A stretch of 64,000 bases of DNA from Bacteroidota bacterium. Its GTDB lineage: Bacteria; Bacteroidota; JABWAT01. The notes below the pieces were generated by a model, which did no database searches, was not told where the DNA came from, and was given only the letters and a program-made list of their open reading frames with translations. The DNA is taken from contig JAKLJL010000002.1 in the NCBI GenBank assembly GCA_023151185.1, forward strand, positions 445,058 through 509,057, written 5' to 3'. Below, in pieces: positions 15,481 to 23,276 of this stretch; position 1 is the stretch's first letter; each line of letters starts with the position of its first letter. The position numbers were made by a program, and so were the translations under genes.

Positions 15481-17976
15481 ATGGTCATGGGAACACCAAA
15501 AACCTATCTGATTTTAATCTGGTGCGCAATGGTTTTACCTTCCGGGGTTTGGGGCCAGTCAATCGACACCCTTTCCTTCAGCAGGACACCGCTTGATATT
15601 GCTCTGTTTAAACTCGCCAGGGCATCTGAAAAAAACATCCTTTTCCCGGACTCACTTCTCTCCGGATATCAGATTACCGGGCACTATTCTGATGAACATC
15701 TGGTTGAAATTTTATATGATATTTCTTCCCGGTTTCCTGTAAGTTTCATTTTTGAATCGGACAGTTCAATATCTGTTGCCGGAAAAGGGGAACGAAAGAC
15801 CGGTAATTTCAGAGGAATTGTCCATGATGCACAGACCGGTGAACCTATTCCGAGCTGTTTGTTTTATTTTGAAGATTCCAGATTTTTTATTTCCTCAACC
15901 GATTCAGGAACCTTTTACCTGAAAAACGTTCCTTCCGGTATTTACAAAGTCCGGATTTCAAGGTTGGGTTACCGGTTCCAATCTGCCTTTGTCTGTTTCA
16001 ATCCCAAGCAGAATGCACTTCATCAGTTTGCACTGGTTCCGTCTGAGCTCCGTACGGAAGAAATCGTGGTTTTAAATCCGGTCAATCAGTTAACTGCAGA
16101 AAAACTCCGGTTTGCAGAAATCCCGGAAATCCGGTCAGCCTTTAACTACTATCAGGACCTTTTACGGTCTGTTCAAGTCATCCCCGGAATCCGTGGAAAC
16201 GAAATTTCATCAGGTTTCAGCGTCAATGGCGGGCACCCGGATGAAAACAAAATAATTCTGAATAACCTTGAGCTCCTGGCCCCGTATCATTTTGACAATT
16301 TTTTTAATCTTTACGGGACCATTAATCCGGATCTGGTTGATACCTATCAGATTTATCGGGATGGATATCCTGTCCGGTTCGGGAACCGGATGTCTGGCGT
16401 GCTGGATATGCAAACTGATTCCAGACCGGGAAGATGGAAACTGACAACCGATTATTATGCCTCCTCCTTTTTCGGTTCTGCCAAATGGAAAACCATCTCA
16501 GCCGTTGCAAGTTACAGAAAAGGAAATCTGACTCCCTTGTTTAAAAACGCCTATGGCAGCAACAATCTCCACCCGGTTTATGAAGACTTTTTTCTTTCGC
16601 TGGAATCCAAACCGGCAGCAAACCACCGTATTCAGACAAATTTGCTGAGCAGTTGGGATCATTTTGCAGCAAAACGAACCAGCAATATCTGGACACCCAA
16701 TATCAAGTCAACCAGAAAATCACTTGCGGCCTGGATTCAGTATGACTGGATGGCTTCCGGCCAAACTTTATCAGAAACCACAATTAGTTTTCAAACGGTT
16801 GACCGGCTCTCAGAATTCGATTTTTACAACTCCATTTCAAAGAATAATCCAGAGAAAACAACCTTCAGGCAAATCGGGCTATGTCAGGAATTCACAACAG
16901 ATTGGTTCAATGGACAACTGATTCAGTTTGGGGTTGAAGGGTATGCCGCACGGAACTCCTATTTGTATTATGAAAACAGATATGGGTCCTCTATTGCAGA
17001 AAAACAGACCTCTTTTTTAAATACCGCTTTACCCGTTTTCAGAATTGGCCTTTGGGCCCAATACACAACCAACCTGACTCCCACATTTGTACTGATGGGT
17101 GGACTTAGAACAGATGTACAGAACCACCAGGTGGAACTTATTCTGGACCCCAGAGTGTCTTTTTTATGGTCTGTTTCCGACCCGCTTTTAGTCAAATTAA
17201 CCATCGGCCATTACAGCCAATTCCAGCCCTTTGACCGGTTGGATATTGGTTCTGGTGTGACCTCCTATTCAAAACCCGAGAAATCCGTTCAGATTCATAC
17301 TTCTGCAACTCTTTCTTTGGAAAATGATGTTGTTGCCGAAACAGGGATTTACCTTAAAAACTATTACCGGATGCAGGATGACCAGACCTTTAATTTTGAA
17401 GACCGGTTCATGGTTTTTAATCCTTACCCTGATCAGGGAAAACCAACCAATGGAATTGCCCAGGGCCTGGATATTCTTTTTAAACGGGCAACCGCCGGGC
17501 ATTACTGGCTGATCAGTTACAGTTATGGCAGAAGTTTACTCCGGTATGGTAAAAATGAAATTCCCCGCTCCTTTTTCCACCCCTGGAAACTGGAATTGGC
17601 CTTTGGACTGAAGTCTGTAAAAGGGTTTGGGTTTGATCTGAACTGGAAAAATCAAAGCGGTTTGCCCTACACCGAACAGATGAATCCAATCTGGGTTGAG
17701 GATCTTGAAATTAAGGGCTTTTTCGTCGAGTATGCAAAAAGAAACCAAAAATTATCAACAGGCAACCAGTTTCTGAAAATTAAAATTGACAAAAAGATTG
17801 ATTTTAAGCTGGTCAGGATGACTTTATTCGCCGGTATTTACAATCTTTTCAATCTGAATGAAGAATATCAGAAGCATAAAGTCTCAAAAGTGAACCAGGA
17901 ATTTGAAATCCCGATCAATAAAAAACTTGAAATCCCAAGAGTATTTTTTGCAGGACTGTCTTTGGAAGGAATATGA
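15481..17976 (+). CDS. TonB-dependent outer-membrane receptor with STN and carboxypeptidase-regulatory domains
   Basis: 831 residues: a signal peptide ending near VWGQS, an STN signalling domain (about 30-100, SRTPLDIALFKLARASEKN), a carboxypeptidase-regulatory-like domain (about 110-185, GNFRGIVHDAQTGEPIPS), a plug (about 195-300) and a beta-barrel to the end. The barrel ends RVFFAGLSLEGI, not in an aromatic residue. The STN domain fits transmission of ligand occupancy to the FecR protein encoded just upstream. The substrate cannot be read from sequence; iron chelates, B12 or glycans are usual. No SusD partner gene is adjacent, which argues against a typical glycan-uptake locus. ATG 15487 is an alternative start. 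Confidence 0.9.
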   Translation: MVMGTPKTYLILIWCAMVLPSGVWGQSIDTLSFSRTPLDIALFKLARASEKNILFPDSLLSGYQITGHYSDEHLVEILYDISSRFPVSFIFESDSSISVAGKGERKTGNFRGIVHDAQTGEPIPSCLFYFEDSRFFISSTDSGTFYLKNVPSGIYKVRISRLGYRFQSAFVCFNPKQNALHQFALVPSELRTEEIVVLNPVNQLTAEKLRFAEIPEIRSAFNYYQDLLRSVQVIPGIRGNEISSGFSVNGGHPDENKIILNNLELLAPYHFDNFFNLYGTINPDLVDTYQIYRDGYPVRFGNRMSGVLDMQTDSRPGRWKLTTDYYASSFFGSAKWKTISAVASYRKGNLTPLFKNAYGSNNLHPVYEDFFLSLESKPAANHRIQTNLLSSWDHFAAKRTSNIWTPNIKSTRKSLAAWIQYDWMASGQTLSETTISFQTVDRLSEFDFYNSISKNNPEKTTFRQIGLCQEFTTDWFNGQLIQFGVEGYAARNSYLYYENRYGSSIAEKQTSFLNTALPVFRIGLWAQYTTNLTPTFVLMGGLRTDVQNHQVELILDPRVSFLWSVSDPLLVKLTIGHYSQFQPFDRLDIGSGVTSYSKPEKSVQIHTSATLSLENDVVAETGIYLKNYYRMQDDQTFNFEDRFMVFNPYPDQGKPTNGIAQGLDILFKRATAGHYWLISYSYGRSLLRYGKNEIPRSFFHPWKLELAFGLKSVKGFGFDLNWKNQSGLPYTEQMNPIWVEDLEIKGFFVEYAKRNQKLSTGNQFLKIKIDKKIDFKLVRMTLFAGIYNLFNLNEEYQKHKVSKVNQEFEIPINKKLEIPRVFFAGLSLEGI

Positions 17977-18004
17977 ACCGGCTGGCCCCGCTGGGGCAGC
18001 CGGT
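17977..18004. terminator. Strong hairpin between the receptor gene and aspS
   Basis: ACCGGCT (17977-17983) pairs with AGCCGGT (17998-18004), and GCCCC pairs with GGGGC inside, leaving a 3-base loop and one bulged G. It starts right after the receptor stop between convergent genes. There is no clean U-run on either side, so it may be a weak terminator or a 3'-end stabiliser. Confidence 0.55.
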
Positions 18005-18014
18005 ATCAATGGGG

Positions 18015-19796
18015 TTATTTTACAGGGTGAAAAGTCGATTTAATATACAACTCACGCATCTGCTTGTCACTAACTTCTGACGGTGCATTGTCCATTAAAC
18101 TCTGCGCATTGGAATTTTTCGGAAAGGCTATCACATCCCGGATGGATTGAGATCCGGTCATGATCATGACAAGCCGGTCAAGACCAAAGGCAATGCCACC
18201 ATGCGGAGGTGCACCAAATTTAAAGGCATCAAGTAAAAATCCGAACTTTTCACGGGCTTCTTCAGCTCCGATCCCAATCAGTTCAAACATTTTACTCTGC
18301 AGTTCAGGGTTATAAATCCGGATGGAGCCACCTGCAATTTCATTCCCGTTCAGCACAAGGTCATAGGCTTTAGCTTTGATGCTGTCATTATCAACGCCCA
18401 TTTTGGCAATATCGTCATTTTGCGGGGAAGTAAACGGGTGATGCATTGCGATATACCGTTTTTCCTCTTCATCCCATTCCAGTAAAGGAAAATCATTAAC
18501 CCAATGGAAACGGAAGGCTGATTCATCAACCAGAGAAAGAGTTTTTCCAAGTTCAAGCCGGAGGTTACCCAGAATTGTTTTGTACTTTGTCCCCTTCCCT
18601 GTAGAAAGGAGAAGCGTATCTCCGTCTGAAAGCCCGAACTGGGAAACAAGTGCATTTTTTGTTTCATCATTGAGGAATTTCACAACAGGTCCGTCAAGCT
18701 GGGCACCCATTCTGAAAAGAATCAACCCGGCCAGGCCTGCCGTTTTATACCGCTCAGCAAGATCATCATAAGTATTCCGGCTGAGAATTGAAGGCGCAGG
18801 AATCCGGATTCCGGAAACCAACTTTCCTTCAGAAACGGCAGAATCAAAAACTTTAAACCCGGTCTCTACCGGCAGACTCACATCCTGAATGACAAGAGGG
18901 TTTCTAAGATCTGGCTTATCCGACCCATACCGGTTAATGGCTTCATCATACGTCATTCTGAGGAACGGGGCCTGAATATCTTTACCCATGATATCCTTGA
19001 ACAGCCTGACAACCAATCCTTCTGCGATTGTTTGAATGTCATTTTGCTCAATAAATGCCATTTCTATATCAATTTGGGTAAATTCCGGCTGCCGGTCAGC
19101 CCGTAGATCTTCATCCCGGAAACATTTTACAATCTGAAAATAACGGTCAAATCCGCTGACCATCAGAATTTGTTTGTAAGTTTGCGGGCTTTGGGGAAGG
19201 GCAAAAAACTTACCGGGGTTTACCCGTGAAGGAACAAGAAAATCCCGTGCACCCTCGGGTGTGGACTTCATCAGAACCGGAGTCTCAACTTCAATAAACT
19301 GATGCCGGTGAAAGTAGTCACGGACTGCATGAGTGATATTGGACCGGAGGATGAGTTTTTCCTGCAGATTCTCACGGCGCAGATCCAAAAACCGGTACTT
19401 TAACCGCAGATCTTCATTAACTTCTTCAGTGCCTTCAATCTGGAACGGGAGGACGGCAGATTGATTGAGGACTGTTAATTCTGTTGCCAGAAGTTCAATT
19501 TCTCCTGTATCCAGATTTGAATTCTTGGAACTTTCGGGACGGAGCCTAACTTTACCGGTAACTGAAATGACCCATTCATTCCGGAGGTTTTTTGCGATTG
19601 AATAAACCTGTTCCTGGGCGGGATCGCAAACTACCTGTGTTTTTCCGTACCGGTCGCGCAGATCCACAAACAACACACCACCATGATCTCTGACCCGGGC
19701 AACCCACCCTGCGAGTTTTACGGTTTTGCCTTCATCAACTTTTCTTAAACTGCCACACGAGACCATACGGAGTGTGGTTTCTAACGTCGGAATCAT
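18015..19796 (-). CDS. aspS: Aspartate--tRNA ligase
   Basis: 593 residues, bacterial-type length. An OB-fold anticodon-binding domain (about 1-115, LAGWVARVRDHGGVLFVDLR) is followed by class II motif 1 (about 160-180), motif 2 (CFRDEDLRADRQPEFTQID), the bacterial GAD insertion (about 290-410) and motif 3 (FGLDRLVMIMTGSQSIRDVI). The ATG at 19796 has CAGGT 4 bases before. Whether it also charges tRNA-Asn cannot be settled here; no gatCAB genes are in view. It lies downstream of the AgmX-type gene but is separated from it by a terminator, so it must have its own promoter within about 70 bases. Confidence 0.97.
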   Translation of the reverse strand: MIPTLETTLRMVSCGSLRKVDEGKTVKLAGWVARVRDHGGVLFVDLRDRYGKTQVVCDPAQEQVYSIAKNLRNEWVISVTGKVRLRPESSKNSNLDTGEIELLATELTVLNQSAVLPFQIEGTEEVNEDLRLKYRFLDLRRENLQEKLILRSNITHAVRDYFHRHQFIEVETPVLMKSTPEGARDFLVPSRVNPGKFFALPQSPQTYKQILMVSGFDRYFQIVKCFRDEDLRADRQPEFTQIDIEMAFIEQNDIQTIAEGLVVRLFKDIMGKDIQAPFLRMTYDEAINRYGSDKPDLRNPLVIQDVSLPVETGFKVFDSAVSEGKLVSGIRIPAPSILSRNTYDDLAERYKTAGLAGLILFRMGAQLDGPVVKFLNDETKNALVSQFGLSDGDTLLLSTGKGTKYKTILGNLRLELGKTLSLVDESAFRFHWVNDFPLLEWDEEEKRYIAMHHPFTSPQNDDIAKMGVDNDSIKAKAYDLVLNGNEIAGGSIRIYNPELQSKMFELIGIGAEEAREKFGFLLDAFKFGAPPHGGIAFGLDRLVMIMTGSQSIRDVIAFPKNSNAQSLMDNAPSEVSDKQMRELYIKSTFHPVK

Positions 19797-19816
19797 ATCT
19801 ACCTGCTATAAATAAA

Positions 19817-19846
19817 AAAAACCAGGTTTAATCAAACCTGGTTTTT
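19817..19846 (-). terminator. Intrinsic terminator of the AgmX/TPR/TolQR operon
   Basis: AAAAACCAGGTTT (19817-19829), loop AATC, AAACCTGGTTTTT (19834-19846): a perfect 13-bp stem, with further A residues on the left giving a U-run on the minus strand. It lies 21 bases after the stop of the AgmX-type gene and ends the large cluster. Confidence 0.9.
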
Positions 19847-19867
19847 AACTAAAAGAACACAATTTTA

Positions 19868-20983
19868 TCAATCAGCGAATACGTAAGGAATATTCAGTAC
19901 CTGAGGCTGAGGATCTGTTACTGAACTGAACTGCCATAGTCTGACTTTATTCAGAATACACCGTTCAACATTCGGATTTTTCATGGTGCTGGAGGCAACC
20001 CGCGGGCCGACAACCTTGCCATCTTTATCAATCCGGAGTTCAATTACAATCTGACCTTTAAGGGATGGATCCTTGACTTTTTCCTGCTCATAGCAAGCCT
20101 GAACGGCGCGTTGATGCTGATCAATGACGCTGGTAAGTTCTTCAACCGACCGGCTTGATGCTCCGGTTGATTTAACCTTACCCGTTGCCAGTGACGCTTT
20201 GATCTTACCACCACGGGCAAGAGCATCACCCACCCCGCTACCGGCACCTAAACCAGTACCTGCGCCAACGGCCCCGAGTTTGGCACCGCCTACACCACCG
20301 CCCCGGCCAATGTCAGCCCGGGAGGTTGCATTTCCAAGTCCCAACCCGGATTGAGCATCCTTACCGGTTGCACCGGCAAGAACAGAACCCAGGTCCGTCG
20401 TTCCGGTTGCACCGCCAAGAACGTCGGCAGCAGATCCGGCAGATGAGGCCCGGCCACCTCTTGACCTACCGGCCAGAGTTGCCAGTACAGCAGATGCCTG
20501 AGCCGCAACCTGTTGCTGATAGGCTTCTTTCGCAGCAGCCGCAGCAGCAGCCCGCTCTTCCTGGAAGGAAGCAGACTGGGTTTCCTCACGGGTTTTACCT
20601 TTGGTAGAAGTTTTTTCGACTACCTCTTCCTTTTTCTCTTCACCGGCAGCATCATTTTTATCTTCTGCAACTTCTGCTTTTTGGATGTCCAATTGAGCAG
20701 ACTGTTTCAGAATTTTATTCATGAACTGCTGTTTTGCAAGGGAGTTCAGGTCTGCCTGGGAAGGAGCCACATAATTGACAAGGGCTATAAACATTCCGCC
20801 ATAGACAACCAGAAAGGTTGCTAACAGAATAGCTGCATACCGCTTATCAATACTTTCCCACAATGTCCTTTTAAACTCATTCGGGAAAGCCAGTTGTTTG
20901 GCCGCCATTACGGCAGTTGCTTTCGGGTTCACTGCACCCATCACAGAAGAATCTGATCCGGTTTGTTTTGTATTTGTTTTCAT
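19868..20983 (-). CDS. AgmX/PglI C-terminal domain protein (TonB-like transducer)
   Basis: 371 residues. A cytoplasmic start of about 48 residues precedes one membrane helix (about 50-70, YAAILLATFLVVYGGMFIALV). A charged coiled region (KAEVAEDKNDAAGEEKKEE) and an Ala-rich segment follow, then a Gly-rich low-complexity stretch (about 170-270). The C-terminal AgmX/PglI-type domain (about 280-371) contains QRAVQACYEQEKVKDPSLKG and RLWQFSSVTDPQPQVLNIP, related in plan to TonB C-termini. The two Cys (in QACYEQ and ERCILN) are typical of the family. In myxobacteria AgmX/PglI (GltJ/GltG) proteins belong to the gliding/sporulation envelope machinery. It is the last gene of the cluster and likely carries the ExbB/ExbD motion across the periplasm. 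Confidence 0.87.
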   Translation of the reverse strand: MKTNTKQTGSDSSVMGAVNPKATAVMAAKQLAFPNEFKRTLWESIDKRYAAILLATFLVVYGGMFIALVNYVAPSQADLNSLAKQQFMNKILKQSAQLDIQKAEVAEDKNDAAGEEKKEEVVEKTSTKGKTREETQSASFQEERAAAAAAAKEAYQQQVAAQASAVLATLAGRSRGGRASSAGSAADVLGGATGTTDLGSVLAGATGKDAQSGLGLGNATSRADIGRGGGVGGAKLGAVGAGTGLGAGSGVGDALARGGKIKASLATGKVKSTGASSRSVEELTSVIDQHQRAVQACYEQEKVKDPSLKGQIVIELRIDKDGKVVGPRVASSTMKNPNVERCILNKVRLWQFSSVTDPQPQVLNIPYVFAD

Positions 20984-21000
20984 GAATCCTTTGCTCCTGC

Positions 21001-21510
21001 TTAATCGCCTTCAACAGTAACCAGTTTAATCTTCACATACCCGGCTTGTGAGGCTGTGTAAACAACCTTTAAAAACGAGGTATAATCAAGACTCCGGTCA
21101 CCCTGAATCAGAATTTCACCTGTAAAAATGGGCTCTCCGTCAGGGCCGTTTCCAAGATCAATCTGTTCCTGGGCTCTGGCGTCGAGTTCATCATACAGTT
21201 TTTGAATCATGAATCCACCTCTGGACGGATCAACCGGTCCAAGAAATTCAGATGCATCAGCAATAAACTGATCATCCAGTACCAACTGTTGGGTCGAAAC
21301 CGCAATGGTTGTTTTCTTTTTGGGTTTATCAAGATTTAAAGATTCAGGCAGTTTCAATCCTTCTGCTTCGGTAACCAGAGCACCGTCTGCGGCGAACTGG
21401 TTCAGAAGAAACAAAAGGATAATTGTCATGGCGTCCATCAGAGATGTCAGTGACACCCCGCCATCAGCGTTTTTCCTGTGACGTTTACCTTTACTTGGTT
21501 GAAAAGCCAT
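21001..21510 (-). CDS. exbD: ExbD/TolR family protein with channel Asp (Asp26)
   Basis: 169 residues. The membrane helix (about 21-42) has LTSLMDAMTIILLFLLNQF, with Asp26 at the proton-carrying position. The periplasmic domain includes KKKTTIAVSTQQLVLDD and GEILIQGDRSLDYTSFLKVV, the usual ExbD ending. It is paired with the paralogue encoded 9 bases upstream, which has Asn at this position, so this is probably the subunit that carries the proton-motive step. It is located between that paralogue and the AgmX-type gene. Confidence 0.9.
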   Translation of the reverse strand: MAFQPSKGKRHRKNADGGVSLTSLMDAMTIILLFLLNQFAADGALVTEAEGLKLPESLNLDKPKKKTTIAVSTQQLVLDDQFIADASEFLGPVDPSRGGFMIQKLYDELDARAQEQIDLGNGPDGEPIFTGEILIQGDRSLDYTSFLKVVYTASQAGYVKIKLVTVEGD

Positions 21511-21519
21511 ATAAACTCC

Positions 21520-22095
21520 TTATAACGTCACACCAAGTGAAATATTGGGGAACAGGATCATTTCCACTTCCTTGTTCTTGTCATATTTCGCTTTGACTTT
21601 GTCCATTGTTCTCACCAATACCTGATAAGGCACATTATTGCCGGCTGTTATCTGGACAGCAGTTTCATCAGTATATCCCTGTCCGGCAATTTCCTTTTTC
21701 ATGGAAATCAGTTTTGCATTTAAGTCCTCGAACGGATAATGTTCTTTATAGCTGCCAAGAACATTCAGATCATAGGCTCCTGGTTTAACAGGAATGGTGG
21801 CATTATCAACCGGTCCCTTTTCGATCCCCCGGATGTTGGATTGAATTGTAAATCCAGCTTCGGTAATCAAAACTTTCAGGTCCAGTTTTTTTGCCTTTTC
21901 AGTGTTTGCAGATGAATTGCCGCCGCCACCGCCTGAATCAGTCGGGAGATTGATTTCAATTGTTCCCATTTTAACAAATTCGGCACAGGATAGCAGAAGC
22001 GGAATCAGGCAAACCATCAGATTCATGATAACGAGCATATCGGGTTCTTTATACTCACTATCTGTCTTTTTCCTTGCGGATGGTTTAAATGCCAT
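21520..22095 (-). CDS. exbD: ExbD/TolR-like protein with Asn at the channel position
   Basis: 191 residues. After a basic start the single membrane helix (about 20-40) reads DMLVIMNLMVCLIPLLLSC. Asn25 occupies the place of the essential Asp of ExbD/TolR; Asp19 lies just before the membrane. A Gly/Ser-rich spacer (about 55-63) leads to a periplasmic ExbD-like domain with YTDETAVQITAGNNVPYQVL. The Pro inside the helix (LIPLLL) is also unlike typical ExbD. It is likely to be a structural partner of the Asp-containing ExbD next door in a mixed ExbB/ExbD stator. A hairpin separates it from the exbB stop. Confidence 0.85.
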   Translation of the reverse strand: MAFKPSARKKTDSEYKEPDMLVIMNLMVCLIPLLLSCAEFVKMGTIEINLPTDSGGGGGNSSANTEKAKKLDLKVLITEAGFTIQSNIRGIEKGPVDNATIPVKPGAYDLNVLGSYKEHYPFEDLNAKLISMKKEIAGQGYTDETAVQITAGNNVPYQVLVRTMDKVKAKYDKNKEVEMILFPNISLGVTL

Positions 22096-22132
22096 TGTTA
22101 GTCCTCAACTTGATTCTGGTTATTGTACAACT

Positions 22133-22156
22133 AGGTTACAGGAAAGTTCCTAACCT
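22133..22156 (-). other. Intercistronic hairpin between exbB and the Asn-type exbD
   Basis: AGGTT-(AC)-AGGAA, loop AG, TTCCT-AACCT: two 5-bp stem segments with a 2-base bulge, starting at the exbB stop. There is no U-run, so it is more likely a processing or stability element than a terminator. It could help set the ExbB:ExbD ratio. Confidence 0.45.
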
Positions 22157-22869
22157 CAGTTGACGACAGGACGGTAACCGGTCAGCAGGTTGATCAATTT
22201 TACAGTATGCTCATCGATTTCATCAATGATTTTCTGGGTACGGGCCTGAATAATCACCAAAAGAACAGTTAACGGAATGGCAGAGAAAAGACCCATCATG
22301 GTTGTACCCATGGCAGCAGAGATACCATTTGCAAGGAACTGGGATTTTTGGGCAGCAGGAATACCGGTACCACCCACAGCACCAAAGGCGATGATCAGAC
22401 CAAAGATCGTTCCGGCAAGACCCAGCAGGGTAGAAGCAGAAGCAATCATGGTCAGGTAGCCGGTTCTGTTGGTCAGACGGGGAATAACTTCCAGAGTGGC
22501 CTCGTCAACGGCATTTTGAATGTCACGAAAATCCTTTGAGGTATCGGCACGTTTCAGGCCTTTGAGTACGATGTAAGGAAGAGCTTTTTCTTTCGATTGC
22601 TCGGCAAGGGCAATGGCTTCTTTGATATTGTTGGATGCAACAAACTGACGGATTCTTTCCATGAATTTATCAGCATTGATATTGGAACGGATTACGATGT
22701 AGTAGAAACGTTCAATCACAATGGCAATACCAATAATCATGAAGGTCAGAATTGCCCACTGAAACCAGGCAGAAACGTCACCTTTTACCAATGCGCCTGA
22801 AGAATCGACGTGATCCCAGAATTTGAAAGAGTTGATGAAGGAATTAAGAAAAAGATCCATCGTATCCAT
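22156..22869 (-). CDS. exbB: ExbB/TolQ/MotA family proton channel protein
   Basis: 237 residues. Helix 1 (about 32-54, WFQWAILTFMIIGIAIVIERFYYI), a cytoplasmic segment, helix 2 (about 138-165) with ASTLLGLAGTIFGLIIAFGAV, and helix 3 (about 182-212, LANGISAAMGTTMMGLFSAIP). The LAGTIFGLI motif is the family hallmark. A GGGAG ribosome site precedes the ATG. Its immediate partners are two unlike ExbD proteins and an AgmX-type protein, not a classical TonB. This is the composition of AglR-AglQ-AglS-type stators. It has an 89-base leader region of its own but probably also receives transcription from the TPR genes upstream. Confidence 0.93.
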   Translation of the reverse strand: MDTMDLFLNSFINSFKFWDHVDSSGALVKGDVSAWFQWAILTFMIIGIAIVIERFYYIVIRSNINADKFMERIRQFVASNNIKEAIALAEQSKEKALPYIVLKGLKRADTSKDFRDIQNAVDEATLEVIPRLTNRTGYLTMIASASTLLGLAGTIFGLIIAFGAVGGTGIPAAQKSQFLANGISAAMGTTMMGLFSAIPLTVLLVIIQARTQKIIDEIDEHTVKLINLLTGYRPVVN

Positions 22870-22958
22870 TTGGTAGTCTCCCTTTGTTGTGTTCTTTAGA
22901 TTAAACGGTTGAAACGGTCGTAAAGTTAAATGAACAATTCTCTAAAAACAAGATAGAT

Positions 22959-23276
22959 TTAGTTCCGGTTTTTATTAATTACCTTTTCCGGTTCGATCAG
23001 TGTTGGAAACTCACTGTCCTTCCGGATGTAGAAATCAAGTTTGGGCCTGTCCTTTGTCTGCTGGTTCAGTGATTCAACCGAATTACTGACCTGACTGAAA
23101 TCAGGTTTCATGCGTTCCGGAAGCAGGTTGATTGTGGGTCTGCGGATTCTTGCCCGGATCAGAGTGGTTTTAATTGTGATCACATTACCGCCACCGCCAC
23201 CAGCATCCTGGGCCAGAAGTTCATCATGGACCAGCAGAATTAGAAAACAAACTGCAATCAGTTTTAACGGGTTCAT
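22959..23276 (-). CDS. Small exported protein of the TPR/TolQR cluster, unknown function
   Basis: 105 residues. A signal peptide (MNPLKLIAVCFLILLVHDELLAQ) is followed by a Gly-rich hinge and about 80 mature residues with no recognised fold (KPDFSQVSNSVESLNQQTKD, then KLDFYIRKDSEFPTLIEPEK). The ATG follows directly after the TAA of the 1764-residue TPR gene, with GGAGG inside that gene's end, so translation is coupled. It is likely to be a periplasmic adaptor of the same machine. I do not recognise the family. Confidence 0.7.
   Translation of the reverse strand: MNPLKLIAVCFLILLVHDELLAQDAGGGGGNVITIKTTLIRARIRRPTINLLPERMKPDFSQVSNSVESLNQQTKDRPKLDFYIRKDSEFPTLIEPEKVINKNRN

Noticed and set aside
20124-20607. 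Plus-strand open frames rich in Pro/Arg/Gln
   Set aside because: They arise from the Ala/Gly-rich low-complexity region of the AgmX-type gene read backwards.
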